A model generated the notes under the pieces. It had not been told where the DNA came from. It saw nothing but the letters and a program-made list of their open reading frames with translations, and ran no database searches. From NCBI RefSeq assembly GCF_900107535.1, contig NZ_FNRA01000004.1, forward strand, positions 248,001 to 312,000: a stretch of DNA of 64,000 bases. Direction: 5' to 3'. Positions within the stretch are counted from its first letter, which is position 1. Every line of letters starts with the position of its first letter. Origin of the DNA: Pedobacter hartonius. GTDB taxonomy: Bacteria > Bacteroidota > Bacteroidia > Sphingobacteriales > Sphingobacteriaceae. Below, piece by piece: positions 45,564 to 55,546 of the stretch. The translations under genes and the position numbers were made by a program.

Positions 45564-47588
45564 TTATGAGGTTTGGGGATAGATCAGTAATCGTGATTGA
45601 TTTTCAAATAATTGTTCCAGTTTGCTTTGGGTATAACCCAGTGTGGAAAGGTAGCTGGCTTCGGCTTTGCGGTCGAGCACTACGATCAGCAGATCTTCTG
45701 AATTTAACCTTGATTTGAGGAGTTTCCATTCCTTCCAGACTTCCGTAGGACTAAAAATGAAATTGGCGTTTGATCTTGTTGCAGACAGGAAATGCTCGAT
45801 GAGCAGCTGTGTAGGCTCATCACAGTAGCAGGTTACCGTAAGGCTAAGCTCAGAACTCAGCCGGCAAACTTTTGACAGCCATACATTGATTGTTTTTTCC
45901 ATCAGATACGCAGGCGGGCAAACCAGCTGGATGCTTTTATGTACGGTTATGGGCCTGTTGAGGTGCAGAATGAACAGGTTGGCGGGAGAATTTTCTATCA
46001 GTGCCGAAGATTTATCACCGAGGAATTTGTCGATCACTGTTGTTCTTCTGCGCCATCCTGTGATAATGATATTTGCTGACTTTTCTTTTGCAATACGCAG
46101 GACGCCGCTGGGCACATTATGGTCCAGTGTGGCGATGATCTCCACCTCAGTTCCGTTTCCGGAAGCATATTTTACTGAATCATTTAGCTTTTTGCGGGCA
46201 ATCAGCAGGTTCGACTGTGCGTTGTCACTATCAGGAACCACAGATAGGAGGCTGATGGGCTGCAGTCCGCCCTTGTCTTTAAATAAAACGGCAAGATCAA
46301 GCAGGGAGTCCATATTGTTGAAATCCGCAATGGGTATCAGTATGTTTTCAGTATCATGTACAGCATTGGGGATTGTGATCTCTTCCTCGGAAACAATTGC
46401 ACGGCTGGCCCTTTCGGTAGCAAAGGAAGCCGCTACACAGGTCACCAGGATCAGGATAATTGTGCCGTTCAGGATATTATCATCAATAATTTTCGACTGG
46501 TATCCTACCAGGATGATGGCCAGGGTAGCTGCGGCATGAGCACTGCTGAGGCCAAATATCAGCAGACGCTGGTTCTTAGTGTATTTGAAGATCCATTGGG
46601 TAAAAGTAGCCGACAGGTATTTTCCTGCAATTGCTACCAGTGTTAATGAGCCGGCAATGATCAGGGCATCCGGCCCCCTGAAAAGTACCCGCAGGTCTAC
46701 CAGCATGCCAACGCTGATCAGGAAAAAGGGTATAAAGAGGGCATTTCCGACAAATTCAATCCTGTTCATCAGAATAGAGGACTGCGGGATCAGGCGGTTC
46801 AGGGCAAGGCCGGCTACGAAAGCTCCAATGATCGGCTCTATTCCGGCTAGCTGGGCCAGGAAAGCTGAAAAGAAAACAACAGACAGGACGAAGATGTAAT
46901 GTGAGGTCTTTTCGCTCTCCAGTTTTGTGAAAAACCACTTCGCAATTTTTGGGATCACAATGAAAACTGTGGCAGTGAATATCGTCAGGGAGATGCCCAG
47001 CTGGATCCAGAAACTGCTGTTGAGTTGTCCGTGTACGGAACCCATGATGACGGCGAGAATGATGAGGACCGCTGTATCTGTCAGGATTGTACCTCCAACG
47101 GTGACGGCTACGGCTTCATTTTTTGAAATACCAAATTTATTAACGATAGGGTAGGCTACGAGCGTGTGTGTAGCAAACATGCTGGCGGTAAGAATAGAAG
47201 TGAGCATGGAATAGTGAAGCAGGAAATAACAGACCGGGAAACCGATCAGTATGGGGACGGCGAAGGTGAGAAACCCGAATATAAAACTCTTGTGTTTCTT
47301 TCGTTTAAAATCTGCCAGATCAAGCTCAATACCTGCGATAAACATGATGTATAACAGGCCGATGGTTGAAAAAAGTTCTATTGCGGAGTTTTTTTTGAGA
47401 ATATTGAGGCCGTTAGGACCAATGAGGATACCGGCGATGATAAAACCCACGATGCCTGGAATCTTGATTTTTCCAAGTAGAATCGGTGCAATTAAAATGA
47501 TAAAAAGGATCAGTGAAAAGATAAGGACCGGATTGGTAAAAGGGAGGTCGAATTGTCTGGAAATATGATCAAAAAAATTCGTCTGCAT
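45564..47588 (-). CDS. CPA2-family cation:proton antiporter with C-terminal USP-like region
   Basis: The 674-residue protein has about 12 membrane helices up to residue 400 (VGFIIAGILIGPNGLNIL, FIAGIELDLADFKRK), typical of Kef/NhaS-type antiporters. A cytoplasmic C-terminal region with universal-stress-protein-like segments follows (VPSGVLRIAKEKSANIIITGW). This part may sense nucleotides or pH. I used the ATG at 47588 instead of one at 47624, because the latter adds 12 unrelated hydrophobic residues. It exchanges Na+ or K+ for H+ at the inner membrane. Which ion is unknown. Confidence 0.9.
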   Translation of the reverse strand: MQTNFFDHISRQFDLPFTNPVLIFSLILFIILIAPILLGKIKIPGIVGFIIAGILIGPNGLNILKKNSAIELFSTIGLLYIMFIAGIELDLADFKRKKHKSFIFGFLTFAVPILIGFPVCYFLLHYSMLTSILTASMFATHTLVAYPIVNKFGISKNEAVAVTVGGTILTDTAVLIILAVIMGSVHGQLNSSFWIQLGISLTIFTATVFIVIPKIAKWFFTKLESEKTSHYIFVLSVVFFSAFLAQLAGIEPIIGAFVAGLALNRLIPQSSILMNRIEFVGNALFIPFFLISVGMLVDLRVLFRGPDALIIAGSLTLVAIAGKYLSATFTQWIFKYTKNQRLLIFGLSSAHAAATLAIILVGYQSKIIDDNILNGTIILILVTCVAASFATERASRAIVSEEEITIPNAVHDTENILIPIADFNNMDSLLDLAVLFKDKGGLQPISLLSVVPDSDNAQSNLLIARKKLNDSVKYASGNGTEVEIIATLDHNVPSGVLRIAKEKSANIIITGWRRRTTVIDKFLGDKSSALIENSPANLFILHLNRPITVHKSIQLVCPPAYLMEKTINVWLSKVCRLSSELSLTVTCYCDEPTQLLIEHFLSATRSNANFIFSPTEVWKEWKLLKSRLNSEDLLIVVLDRKAEASYLSTLGYTQSKLEQLFENQSRLLIYPQTS

Positions 47589-47624
47589 AAATGTTATAGT
47601 TGCTGTAATAACGCATATAGGCAT

Positions 47625-47925
47625 TCAATAGTTTGAATATGAATGTCTGGAAGTTTGTTTGTGAGGCTTTTATACTCACGCTCTCAGGGGCAAAATAGGT
47701 TTTTTTTTATTCGTTTCAATCTGTTAAATGTCATTCCCTTTTTTCTGATGACTGTTTCAAGAGGATGAGGAATGGATTTCAGCGAGCTGATTTTCGTTCA
47801 GCCCGGCGGGTGAAATTATTCAAATTAATTTCTTTAGCTAGTCCTAATATTATAAATTGCAAATGAGCCATTAGCCGTATTTTACGATTTGGAAGATGGA
47901 AAACTTGTTAAATGAGTGACATCAA
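47625..47925. other. intergenic stretch between divergent genes
   Basis: No coding frame of substance or clear structure is visible. It should hold the divergent promoters of the antiporter and the aldo/keto reductase, which I cannot define. Confidence 0.4.
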
Positions 47926-48819
47926 ATGCAGTATACAACATTAGGAAAATCTGATCTTAAGGTCAGCAGGATCGGCTTCGGCTGTATGTCCCTTACCGGA
48001 AGTACGAAAGAAAATGAATTGATTGTTCATCAGGCATTGGAAATGGGGATCAATTATTTTGATACCGCAGATCTGTATGAAAATGGGGAGAATGAGAAGA
48101 AAACAGGAAGTTTAATCCGTTCCAGGCGTGATCAGGTGGTCCTGGCAACAAAGGTGGGCAATCAGTACAGGGCGGACGGCAGCGGATGGGACTGGAACCC
48201 TTCAAAAGAACACATCCTTTCTTCCGTGGAGGCCAGCCTGAAACGTTTGCAAACAGATTATATTGATCTTTACCAGTTACACGGCGGCACAATAGATGAC
48301 CCTATAGATGAAACGATCGGGGCTTTCGAACTGCTGAAACAGCAGGGTAAGATCAGGTACTATGGAATTTCTTCTATCCGGCCAAATGTGATCAGGGAAT
48401 ATGTAAAGCGGTCTGCAATAGTGAGTGTGATGATGCAGTACAGCCTGCTGGACAGGAGGCCTGAAGAGGAATGTTTTGAATTGCTTGAACACCATGGCAT
48501 CAGCGTACTGAGCCGGGGCAGTATTGCACAGGGGCTGCTGGTAGATAAACCTTCGAAACCTTACCTGGGATGGTCTGCGGAGGAGGTTAGCCAGGCTGCA
48601 GCAGCCGTACAGCAGGTGACAGGAAAAGGGAGCATGGCCCAGACAGCCATCCGGTTTGTGCTGCAGCATCAGCCGGTAAGCAGCGCAGTCATCGGGATCA
48701 GAACCCTGGCACAGCTGGAAGATATCACCGCTGCTTCAGATCTTTCCCCGCTTACCGCGGAAGAAATGAATTTGTTAGCTGGTGTCAGGGCATCACAACG
48801 TTATTCAGAACACAGGTAA
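47926..48819 (+). CDS. aldo/keto reductase
   Basis: The 297-residue NADPH-dependent (beta/alpha)8 oxidoreductase has a full catalytic tetrad: Asp46 and Tyr51 in FDTADLYENG, Lys76 in VVLATKVGN and His119 in IDLYQLHGG. GFGCMSLTG and SRGSIAQGLL are typical of the AKR11/12-like bacterial group. The likely role is reduction of carbonyl or sugar compounds. A small gene of unknown function follows after 2 bp, suggesting cotranscription. Confidence 0.93.
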   Translation: MQYTTLGKSDLKVSRIGFGCMSLTGSTKENELIVHQALEMGINYFDTADLYENGENEKKTGSLIRSRRDQVVLATKVGNQYRADGSGWDWNPSKEHILSSVEASLKRLQTDYIDLYQLHGGTIDDPIDETIGAFELLKQQGKIRYYGISSIRPNVIREYVKRSAIVSVMMQYSLLDRRPEEECFELLEHHGISVLSRGSIAQGLLVDKPSKPYLGWSAEEVSQAAAAVQQVTGKGSMAQTAIRFVLQHQPVSSAVIGIRTLAQLEDITAASDLSPLTAEEMNLLAGVRASQRYSEHR

Positions 48820-48821
48820 AT

Positions 48822-49331
48822 ATGAAATTATCATTTGGTACCGAAATAAATCATCAGCCCAATTATTTTTTGGAGAAAATATGGAAAGGCCTGTTAAGCG
48901 GCCCCGGCAATCTTGAAGAAAGTTATTTCAACTACCAGGGACGTCATATTGCGAAATTTGGAAGAAGCTGGGATGGCGACCGTTTTGGTGATTTTCTGGA
49001 ACCGAAGATCCATACGATACGCAGGGATCTGGACAACGAATGGACACCGGGAATGGATATTCAGCTGGTGGTGAATTTAAACACGCTCGAGGAGTTTCAG
49101 TTTGCGCCGACACTGAAATGTCAGTCGGTACAGAGGATACAGATCGACTATTCGAGGCTGATCAACCCATTGGGACCTTCTGTTTTTATCGATTATCAAT
49201 TACTGGACAAGCATACTCTGGCCAAAATGGTCAGAAATGATGGTTTCCCCACAATAGCGGATTTCTTTATGTACTTCAAAGAAGATTTCAGCGGAAACCT
49301 GATCCACTGGACTTCCTTAAGCTATGATTAG
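48822..49331 (+). CDS. conserved protein of unknown function
   Basis: This 169-residue cytoplasmic protein opens MKLSFGTEINHQPNYFLEKIW and contains KIHTIRRDLDNEWTPGMDIQLVVN, a pattern I know from uncharacterised Bacteroidota proteins, plus QSVQRIQIDY and FFMYFKEDFSGNLIHW. No signal peptide, membrane segment or catalytic motif is visible. It forms a two-gene unit with the aldo/keto reductase and runs convergently against the ABC exporter gene with only 1 bp between them. Confidence 0.65.
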   Translation: MKLSFGTEINHQPNYFLEKIWKGLLSGPGNLEESYFNYQGRHIAKFGRSWDGDRFGDFLEPKIHTIRRDLDNEWTPGMDIQLVVNLNTLEEFQFAPTLKCQSVQRIQIDYSRLINPLGPSVFIDYQLLDKHTLAKMVRNDGFPTIADFFMYFKEDFSGNLIHWTSLSYD

Positions 49332-49332
49332 C

Positions 49333-51189
49333 TTAGCGGTAACCCATTGCCTGGAGATTGAACAGATCAGCATATCTCCCGTTTTTCAGCAGTAATTCTT
49401 CATGACTGCCAATCTCTACCAGTTCCCCCTTTTCCAAAACCAATATCCTGTCGGCCATTCTCACCGTTGAAAAGCGATGGGAGATCAGCACTGCCGATTT
49501 ACCAGCGGTGAGTTCAGCAAAGCGCTGAAAAACTTCGTATTCTGCCCTGGCATCCAGCGAAGCTGTGGGCTCGTCAAGAATGAGCAGCTGTGCATCCTTC
49601 ATATAGGCTCTGGCCAGCGCAATCTTTTGCCATTCTCCTCCAGAAAGTTCCACCCCCTGTGCAAATCGTTTACCCAGCATCTGCTCGTACTGCTGTGGCA
49701 ATTTTTCCGCCAGCAGGTCGGCCATGCTCTGATGCGCGGCAGAGCGGATGAGGGTAGCGTTCTCTTTTTCTTTGATGTTACCTACAGCGATGTTCTGCGA
49801 AAAGTTCATCTGATAACGGATATAGTCCTGGAAAATAATGCCCAGGTTCATCCGCAGATCTGCAAGGTCATAATCTCTGAGATCTTTGCCATCCAGCAGG
49901 ATGCGCCCTTCGGTAGGATCGTACAATCTCGACAGTAATTTTACCAGTGTTGTTTTTCCTGCCCCGTTTTCTCCCACCAGTGCCAGTTTTTCACCCGGAT
50001 ACAGGGTAAAATTGAGATGCCTGTTTGCCCAGCGTTCGGAATTCAGGTACTGAAAGCCCACATTCTCAAACTTGAAGCCCGATTTTATGGGATTAGGGAA
50101 AGGGATAGGTTTCAGTGCAGTAATGATCCTGGGTTTGATCTCAAAGAAATCAAAAAAGTCGCGCAGGTAAATGGCTCCCTGCGACACGGAGCTGAACCGG
50201 TTCAGAATAGTTTCGAGTAGTGACCGGAGCTGACGGAAAGAGCCTGCGAGGAAGGTAAGCTCCCCGATGGTTGCCTTTCCGGAAACCGTATCAAGGATAA
50301 TAATGATATAAGCGCCATAATAGCCTGCGGTGCCGATCAGGGCGAAAATGGTGCCCCAGGCAGAACGTTGTATGGACAACTTTTTATTCGCTGTGTAAAA
50401 GCGGTCAGACAGCATAGAAAAACGTTCAATGACAAAGCCGGACAGGTCAAATATCTTCAGCTCTTTTGCAGTTTCATCACTTGCACCCAAAAACCGGAGA
50501 TAATCGAGTTCTCTTTTTTCTGGTGTTTGGGTCCTGGTGAGGACATAACTGCGGTCGTTAAAATGAGATTCGCCCAGGAAGGAGGGGAGGATAGCTACAA
50601 ATAACAATAAGATCAGCCAGGGGTTGAAAACTACCAGTCCTGCTGCCAGGAAACCCATCGTAATCATATCCTGCACCTGGCTCATGACCTGCGAAAGCAA
50701 TACTGTACGGCCGATAGTCTGCTGCCGCGCCCTTTCGAGCTTATCATAAAATACTGAATCTTCAAACTGGTCAAGATCTAATGTTGCCGCATGTTTCAAA
50801 ATCCTGATGGAAGTATATTTGGAGAAAAGATCACCCAGGAGGCTATCAATCAGCGTGATGATACGGTTTAACAGATCTGAGCTGATGGCAAGGGCAAATT
50901 CAATCGCTACCAGTTCCCACAATAATGTAAGGTCATGGTGCTGCGGTGTTTTGCTCAGGAGAACAACATTGTCGATAATTAGCTTACCTATATAAAGCAT
51001 GGCCAGGGGCGTAGCTGATCTGGCAATACGGAGCAGCATATTGGCAAAGGTCATTGCCGGGCTTGTCCGCCATACCATTTTTAAAAACAAGGGCAGGTTA
51101 CTTAATGCGGCGATGCGTTCCCTGAAAGTCAGGTTAGTTTTGCTGGTAGCCTGTAAGGAATCCTTATTGAACAGCTTGCTCGTTCTCAT
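49333..51189 (-). CDS. ABC exporter, fused membrane and ATPase domains
   Basis: The 618-residue half-transporter has an N-terminal membrane domain (about residues 40-330) and a C-terminal nucleotide-binding domain with Walker A GENGAGKTTLV, signature LSGGEWQKIALAR, Walker B LLILDEPTAS and H-loop VLISHRF. It works as a dimer, exporting a lipid, peptide or drug. The ATG at 51189 gives the best N-terminus (RTSKLFNKDS) and overlaps the upstream phosphoesterase gene by 26 bp; further upstream starts would add residues read out of that gene. Confidence 0.92.
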   Translation of the reverse strand: MRTSKLFNKDSLQATSKTNLTFRERIAALSNLPLFLKMVWRTSPAMTFANMLLRIARSATPLAMLYIGKLIIDNVVLLSKTPQHHDLTLLWELVAIEFALAISSDLLNRIITLIDSLLGDLFSKYTSIRILKHAATLDLDQFEDSVFYDKLERARQQTIGRTVLLSQVMSQVQDMITMGFLAAGLVVFNPWLILLLFVAILPSFLGESHFNDRSYVLTRTQTPEKRELDYLRFLGASDETAKELKIFDLSGFVIERFSMLSDRFYTANKKLSIQRSAWGTIFALIGTAGYYGAYIIIILDTVSGKATIGELTFLAGSFRQLRSLLETILNRFSSVSQGAIYLRDFFDFFEIKPRIITALKPIPFPNPIKSGFKFENVGFQYLNSERWANRHLNFTLYPGEKLALVGENGAGKTTLVKLLSRLYDPTEGRILLDGKDLRDYDLADLRMNLGIIFQDYIRYQMNFSQNIAVGNIKEKENATLIRSAAHQSMADLLAEKLPQQYEQMLGKRFAQGVELSGGEWQKIALARAYMKDAQLLILDEPTASLDARAEYEVFQRFAELTAGKSAVLISHRFSTVRMADRILVLEKGELVEIGSHEELLLKNGRYADLFNLQAMGYR

Positions 51190-52309
51190 GTTTGCAAAAA
51201 TACACAAACTCATCATATAGATAAGCATCTTCGCCGGGCTGCAGCCCTTCATGCGGAATGGCGTAATATTTCCCGCTGATCTGGTGCCCGTCATCTGTTT
51301 TTTGCACTTCAAGGTTCAGGAACCCATGCTGCATGGCGCAGAAGTTTTCAAGTTTTACGGTGTCAAAGATCTCACTGTCGCTGGTGTATACTACCTCGTC
51401 CGCCTCAGCAAGCCAGTGTAATTCGTCAAATCCTCCGGCGCCGCAGACAATGTAGGGGGTGATCTTTCCGCCAGGATAACTTTTACTGAAACGCTGGTAG
51501 TTGTGCACATGTCCGCTCATCACGAGATCAGGTTGAACGCCGGCCTCGTCAAAAGCACTTTCAAGGAAGGTGATCATTGGCAGGCTGGAACTGTGGTTAA
51601 AGTCTGCTGAGTAGGGGGCATGGTGCAATGCAATAATAATTGCTTTTTCGGTATGCTCTGCGGCGGCATGTTTAAGCTCTTCAACAAACCAGGCCCTTTG
51701 TTCTTCACTGATCACCCCGTATTTTGGTACATTGGTGGCCAGGCCAATAATATTGGCTACCGGCGTTTGTAAGGTCCAGTACACATTTGGCTGTATGCCG
51801 CTTTTACGTGAAGTAGCTGATCCGAAAGGAACAGGTCTTGGTTTTACACCGCAGAATACGCTGGTGAAGGGGCCAAGACTTAAATAAGGGGTCGGATTCG
51901 CGGGGTTTACATCGCCGTCATGGTTTCCGGGAATGGCATATATAGGGAGGGGGTAATCTTTATAGGGTTTGAAAAATTGCTGTTCATACTGCTCGGCTTC
52001 TCCAAAGTGGTATACAATATCGCCGACGTGGTAAAGGAAGGATGGTTTGGCGGCAGGACTTTCAGGGTGTAAATATTGTTTTGCCATTTGTCCGGCAATA
52101 AGCTGCTGGAAGGCTGGTGACTTTAATCCGCCGGTATCACCCACCACCTGGAAAATCATTTTATCAGGGTCCGGGGTCTGTATGTCTGGCTTCAGGCGGT
52201 ATGGATAGTTGCCAATTGGCTGGGGCAGGGGCTGGAACTTGTAATTATCGTCGGGTTGGTTTAATTTGAATAATGGTTTTGTAGGTATACTTTTTTTTTC
52301 TGACAACAT
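51164..52309 (-). CDS. calcineurin-like metallophosphoesterase
   Basis: The 381-residue protein carries the complete phosphoesterase metal-site set: GDTG (57-60), GDIVYHFG (from 96), GNHDGD (128-133), ALHHAPYS and GHVHNYQRF. It has no signal peptide, so it is likely cytoplasmic. Such enzymes cleave phosphate mono- or diesters. It forms a minus-strand run with the DUF47 gene (6 bp upstream) and the ABC exporter gene. The phosphate-linked neighbour supports a role in phosphate metabolism, but this is inference. Confidence 0.9.
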   Translation of the reverse strand: MLSEKKSIPTKPLFKLNQPDDNYKFQPLPQPIGNYPYRLKPDIQTPDPDKMIFQVVGDTGGLKSPAFQQLIAGQMAKQYLHPESPAAKPSFLYHVGDIVYHFGEAEQYEQQFFKPYKDYPLPIYAIPGNHDGDVNPANPTPYLSLGPFTSVFCGVKPRPVPFGSATSRKSGIQPNVYWTLQTPVANIIGLATNVPKYGVISEEQRAWFVEELKHAAAEHTEKAIIIALHHAPYSADFNHSSSLPMITFLESAFDEAGVQPDLVMSGHVHNYQRFSKSYPGGKITPYIVCGAGGFDELHWLAEADEVVYTSDSEIFDTVKLENFCAMQHGFLNLEVQKTDDGHQISGKYYAIPHEGLQPGEDAYLYDEFVYFCKHENEQAVQ

Positions 52310-52315
52310 GTTGGT

Positions 52316-52957
52316 TTACGCGTTTTTAATCAAGATAGATTCCAGCACATTAGCAACATCGTCACATTTATCTGTGGCCATTTCCAGGCTCTGGAGGATC
52401 TCCTTTTGTTTGATGAGCTCGATGGCGTCTGTTTCGACTTCGAACAGGTACGCAATGGCAGTATTGCAAAGATGATCTGCCTCGCTCTCTCCTTTGTTTA
52501 TTGTGATACAAATATCGGCAATAATTTTGATATTTTTAAAGTTACGGAGCTCTAAAATTGCGATTTCCAGATCTTTGCACATGGTATTGATCAAAATGGC
52601 GAGCTGTATGATCTCTTTGCTAAAACTATTTATCCTATAGAGTTCGATGTTGAGTGATGTGGCATAGATATAATCGGCAATATCATCTATAGCGCTCACC
52701 AGCGAATGGATATCTTCCCTGTCAAAAGGTGTAATGAAATTCTTGCTGAGCTCCAGGAATATGGTATGGGAAATATCGTCTCCTGCCTGTTCCAGTCGCT
52801 CTGTTTCCCTGAAATGGCTCTCCCTCAGTTCTTCGTTGTCCTCAGTTACGGTCTGCACCAGGCTTTGTGAAATGTCTACCAGGTTTTTAATATCGCGCTC
52901 AAATAAAGGCTGGAACTTTTTATCCCTGGGGCTGAAGAAGTTAAATACGGAGTTCAT
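52316..52957 (-). CDS. DUF47/PhoU-like phosphate-transport regulator
   Basis: The 213-residue all-helical protein (start at 52957, MNSVFNFFSP) shows the DUF47 pattern RETERLEQAGDDISHTIF, DREDIHSLVSAIDDIADYIY and KGESEADHLCNTAI. The repeated ExxxD/DDIAD motifs bind metal clusters in PhoU relatives. It normally partners a PiT-type phosphate permease, but no such gene adjoins it here. It leads the minus-strand cluster with the phosphoesterase. Confidence 0.88.
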   Translation of the reverse strand: MNSVFNFFSPRDKKFQPLFERDIKNLVDISQSLVQTVTEDNEELRESHFRETERLEQAGDDISHTIFLELSKNFITPFDREDIHSLVSAIDDIADYIYATSLNIELYRINSFSKEIIQLAILINTMCKDLEIAILELRNFKNIKIIADICITINKGESEADHLCNTAIAYLFEVETDAIELIKQKEILQSLEMATDKCDDVANVLESILIKNA

Positions 52958-53040
52958 GATCATTCTTTTAGATGCGTAAATGTAAAAGAGCAATGTTAAG
53001 TCATCATCAATTCAGCATGAGATTACAAACAGATGAACCT

Positions 53041-53283
53041 CTAAGCCGCGATAGTGTCTTTTGCAGGGGTTTTTGCGATCAGGAGAAGATCTGATTCGAA
53101 AACAAGTTCGGGATCTTTAAATTGTCTGTTCAGGATAGCTTTCCGGATTCTTAACTTTCTGTTGGAAGTGATCACTACTGCTCCCGATGTATTAAAAGTA
53201 TGGGACTTGTAAGATCCGATGGAAGGATCAAACCGCTGAACTCTCAGCAGTAATTCATAAATAACAAAAACAGGTATCGGCAC
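53041..53283 (-). CDS. possible small basic protein, 80 residues
   Basis: A GTG-started frame encodes 80 residues with basic strands (VVITSNRKLRIRKAIL) and ends LLLIAKTPAKDTIAA. It has no family resemblance, and the start has no strong support. It lies between the DUF47 gene and the Kup gene. It could be a real small protein or a chance frame. Confidence 0.35.
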   Translation of the reverse strand: MPIPVFVIYELLLRVQRFDPSIGSYKSHTFNTSGAVVITSNRKLRIRKAILNRQFKDPELVFESDLLLIAKTPAKDTIAA

Positions 53284-53500
53284 GCGATAAATTTAAGTTT
53301 ACAATTTCGTAATATATAATTATCATTCTGTTAATTCCGGGATGGAGTTAACATAGATTTAACATAGTAGATAAAATGATTTAGCAAAAGCCTTGTTAAA
53401 ATATTATACAGTTTAAAATAAAAAACACAGGATGATGATATGGATTGTATTTATATAAAAAATAAGGAAAATAGTGCGCGTCAATGACTTAACAAATACC

Positions 53501-53508
53501 TACATTTG
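53501..53508 (+). promoter_or_regulatory. possible Bacteroidota -7 box of the kup promoter
   Basis: TACATTTG fits TAnnTTTG and lies 25 bp upstream of the kup start codon. A -33 TTTG is not evident at normal spacing. Confidence 0.35.
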
Positions 53509-53533
53509 CGCCACTTAATTTTAAAACATAATA

Positions 53534-55471
53534 ATGGGAAATCACAAAGATGTCAATAAACTAACAGCAGCTGGTTTATTAATAAGCTTAGGGATCATTT
53601 ACGGAGATATCGGTACTTCTCCGCTGTACGTATTTAAGGCCATTATTGGCGACAGACCAATTACCTCAGATCTTATTTTAGGAGGATTGTCATGCATCAT
53701 CTGGACATTAACCCTTCAAACCACTATTAAATATGTTGTCATTACGCTTCAGGCGGATAATAAAGGTGAAGGCGGAATTTTCTCTCTCTATTCCCTGGTA
53801 AAGCGAAAAGCAAAATGGCTGATCATTCCTGCAATGATTGGCGGGGCAGCCCTGCTCGCCGATGGGATCATGACACCGGCAGTAACCGTTTCTTCGGCTA
53901 TTGAAGGTCTGGGAATCATTTACCACGATCTGCCTACAGTTCCCATCGTTATCCTGATCATTACTTTTCTTTTTGGTATCCAGCAATTCGGTACTTCTTT
54001 TATCGGTAAAGCTTTTGGACCTATCATGTGGCTGTGGTTTACCATGATTGCCGTGCTGGGAGGCGTATATGTAGCACAGTTCCCCGAAATACTCAAAGCA
54101 GTTAATCCATATTATGCCTATCATATCCTGACTACAAACCCCGAAGCTTTTTTAATCATCGGTGCAGTTTTCCTTTGTACTACGGGAGCAGAAGCCTTAT
54201 ATTCAGATCTTGGGCACTGCGGACGGTCTAACATCCGTGTCAGCTGGGTATATGTGAAAATATGTCTGATCCTGAACTATATGGGGCAGGGCGTATGGCT
54301 GCTTCAGCTGCATGGCAAACACCTGGGAGGTATCAACCCTTTCTTTCATATCATGCCGCAGTGGTTCCTGATCTACGGTATCCTGATCGCTACCGTGGCG
54401 GCGGCAGTTGCCAGCCAGGCGCTGATCTCCGGATCGTTCACGCTGATCTCTGAGGCGGTACGTTTAAACTTATGGCCAAAAGTAAAGATCAACTACCCAA
54501 GTAATTCAAAAGGACAGCTGTATGTGCCTTCTATGAACTGGGTATTATTTATCGGTTGTATCCTGGTGGTGCTGATCTTTCAGAAATCTGAAAATATGGA
54601 GGCCGCATATGGTCTGTCTATCACGGTGGCGATGCTGATGACTACAATTCTGGTGTCTATATTCCTGATGCGCAAAAAGGTGCCGAAATACCTTATTGTG
54701 ATATTCCTTACAGTTTATGGTATAATCGAACTGACATTCCTGGCCGGAAATGCGGCTAAGATACTTCATGGAGGCTGGTTCACATTGATATTGGGTGTTT
54801 CCCTGTTCTCTATCATGTGGGCATGGTCTAACGGAAGAAGGATCAGAAACCGTTATATGCGGTTTGTAGATATTGAGAAATTTTATCCGATCATCAGTAA
54901 GATCAGTGAGGATGAGTCTATTCCAAAATATGCTTCCCAGCTGGTATACCTGACGAGTGCCAACTTTAATTCAGAAATTGAATCTTCTATCATGTACTCC
55001 ATGATCCAGAAACATCCTAAAAGGGCCGATGTATATTGGTTGCTGCATGTGGATGTAACGGATGAACCATTTACAATGGAATATAAAGTAGAGCAGCTGA
55101 TTGATAAAAAACTGGTAAGGATAGACTTCCGTCTGGGCTTCAGGGTTGAACAGCGCGTGAATGTCCTGTTCAGAAAGGTTGTGGAAGAACTGGTTAAAAA
55201 TGGTGAAATTGATATCACCAGTAAATATACCTCCCTGAAAGAACACAAAATAGCAGGTGATTTCAGGTTTGTTGTGATAGAGAAAGTACTTTCTACATCC
55301 AACAGCCTTCGTTTTATTGAGCGTGTGACGATGGTTTATTATGCTGTGCTCAAAACATTCAGCGTGCCCGAAGAAAAGGGTTTTGGTCTGGATTTAAGTT
55401 TTGTTGCGGTGGAAAAGGTTCCATTGATTGTAGATCTGCCTACAGATTTTTACCTGAAGCGATTGAAATAA
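53534..55471 (+). CDS. kup: Kup-type potassium uptake protein
   Basis: The 645-residue protein is a KUP/HAK K+:H+ symporter with 12 membrane helices and the family signatures YGDIGTSPLYVFKAI near the N-terminus and ADGIMTPAVTVSSAIEGL. The last 190 residues are a cytoplasmic tail with strands near its end (FRFVVIEKVLS). It takes up K+ across the inner membrane. Length is normal and the gene is single. Divergent from the DUF47 cluster, it converges on the AraC regulator. Confidence 0.95.
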   Translation: MGNHKDVNKLTAAGLLISLGIIYGDIGTSPLYVFKAIIGDRPITSDLILGGLSCIIWTLTLQTTIKYVVITLQADNKGEGGIFSLYSLVKRKAKWLIIPAMIGGAALLADGIMTPAVTVSSAIEGLGIIYHDLPTVPIVILIITFLFGIQQFGTSFIGKAFGPIMWLWFTMIAVLGGVYVAQFPEILKAVNPYYAYHILTTNPEAFLIIGAVFLCTTGAEALYSDLGHCGRSNIRVSWVYVKICLILNYMGQGVWLLQLHGKHLGGINPFFHIMPQWFLIYGILIATVAAAVASQALISGSFTLISEAVRLNLWPKVKINYPSNSKGQLYVPSMNWVLFIGCILVVLIFQKSENMEAAYGLSITVAMLMTTILVSIFLMRKKVPKYLIVIFLTVYGIIELTFLAGNAAKILHGGWFTLILGVSLFSIMWAWSNGRRIRNRYMRFVDIEKFYPIISKISEDESIPKYASQLVYLTSANFNSEIESSIMYSMIQKHPKRADVYWLLHVDVTDEPFTMEYKVEQLIDKKLVRIDFRLGFRVEQRVNVLFRKVVEELVKNGEIDITSKYTSLKEHKIAGDFRFVVIEKVLSTSNSLRFIERVTMVYYAVLKTFSVPEEKGFGLDLSFVAVEKVPLIVDLPTDFYLKRLK

Positions 55472-55546
55472 GTCATTCCCGGGAGTGGGGGTAAGTGGCC
55501 TGCACTCTTTTTCTATGAATAAGGACGAATCCGGAATATGCCGCTG

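Noticed and set aside
46756..47568. Plus-strand frames opposite the CPA2 antiporter
   Set aside because: They are mirror frames of a secure membrane protein gene.
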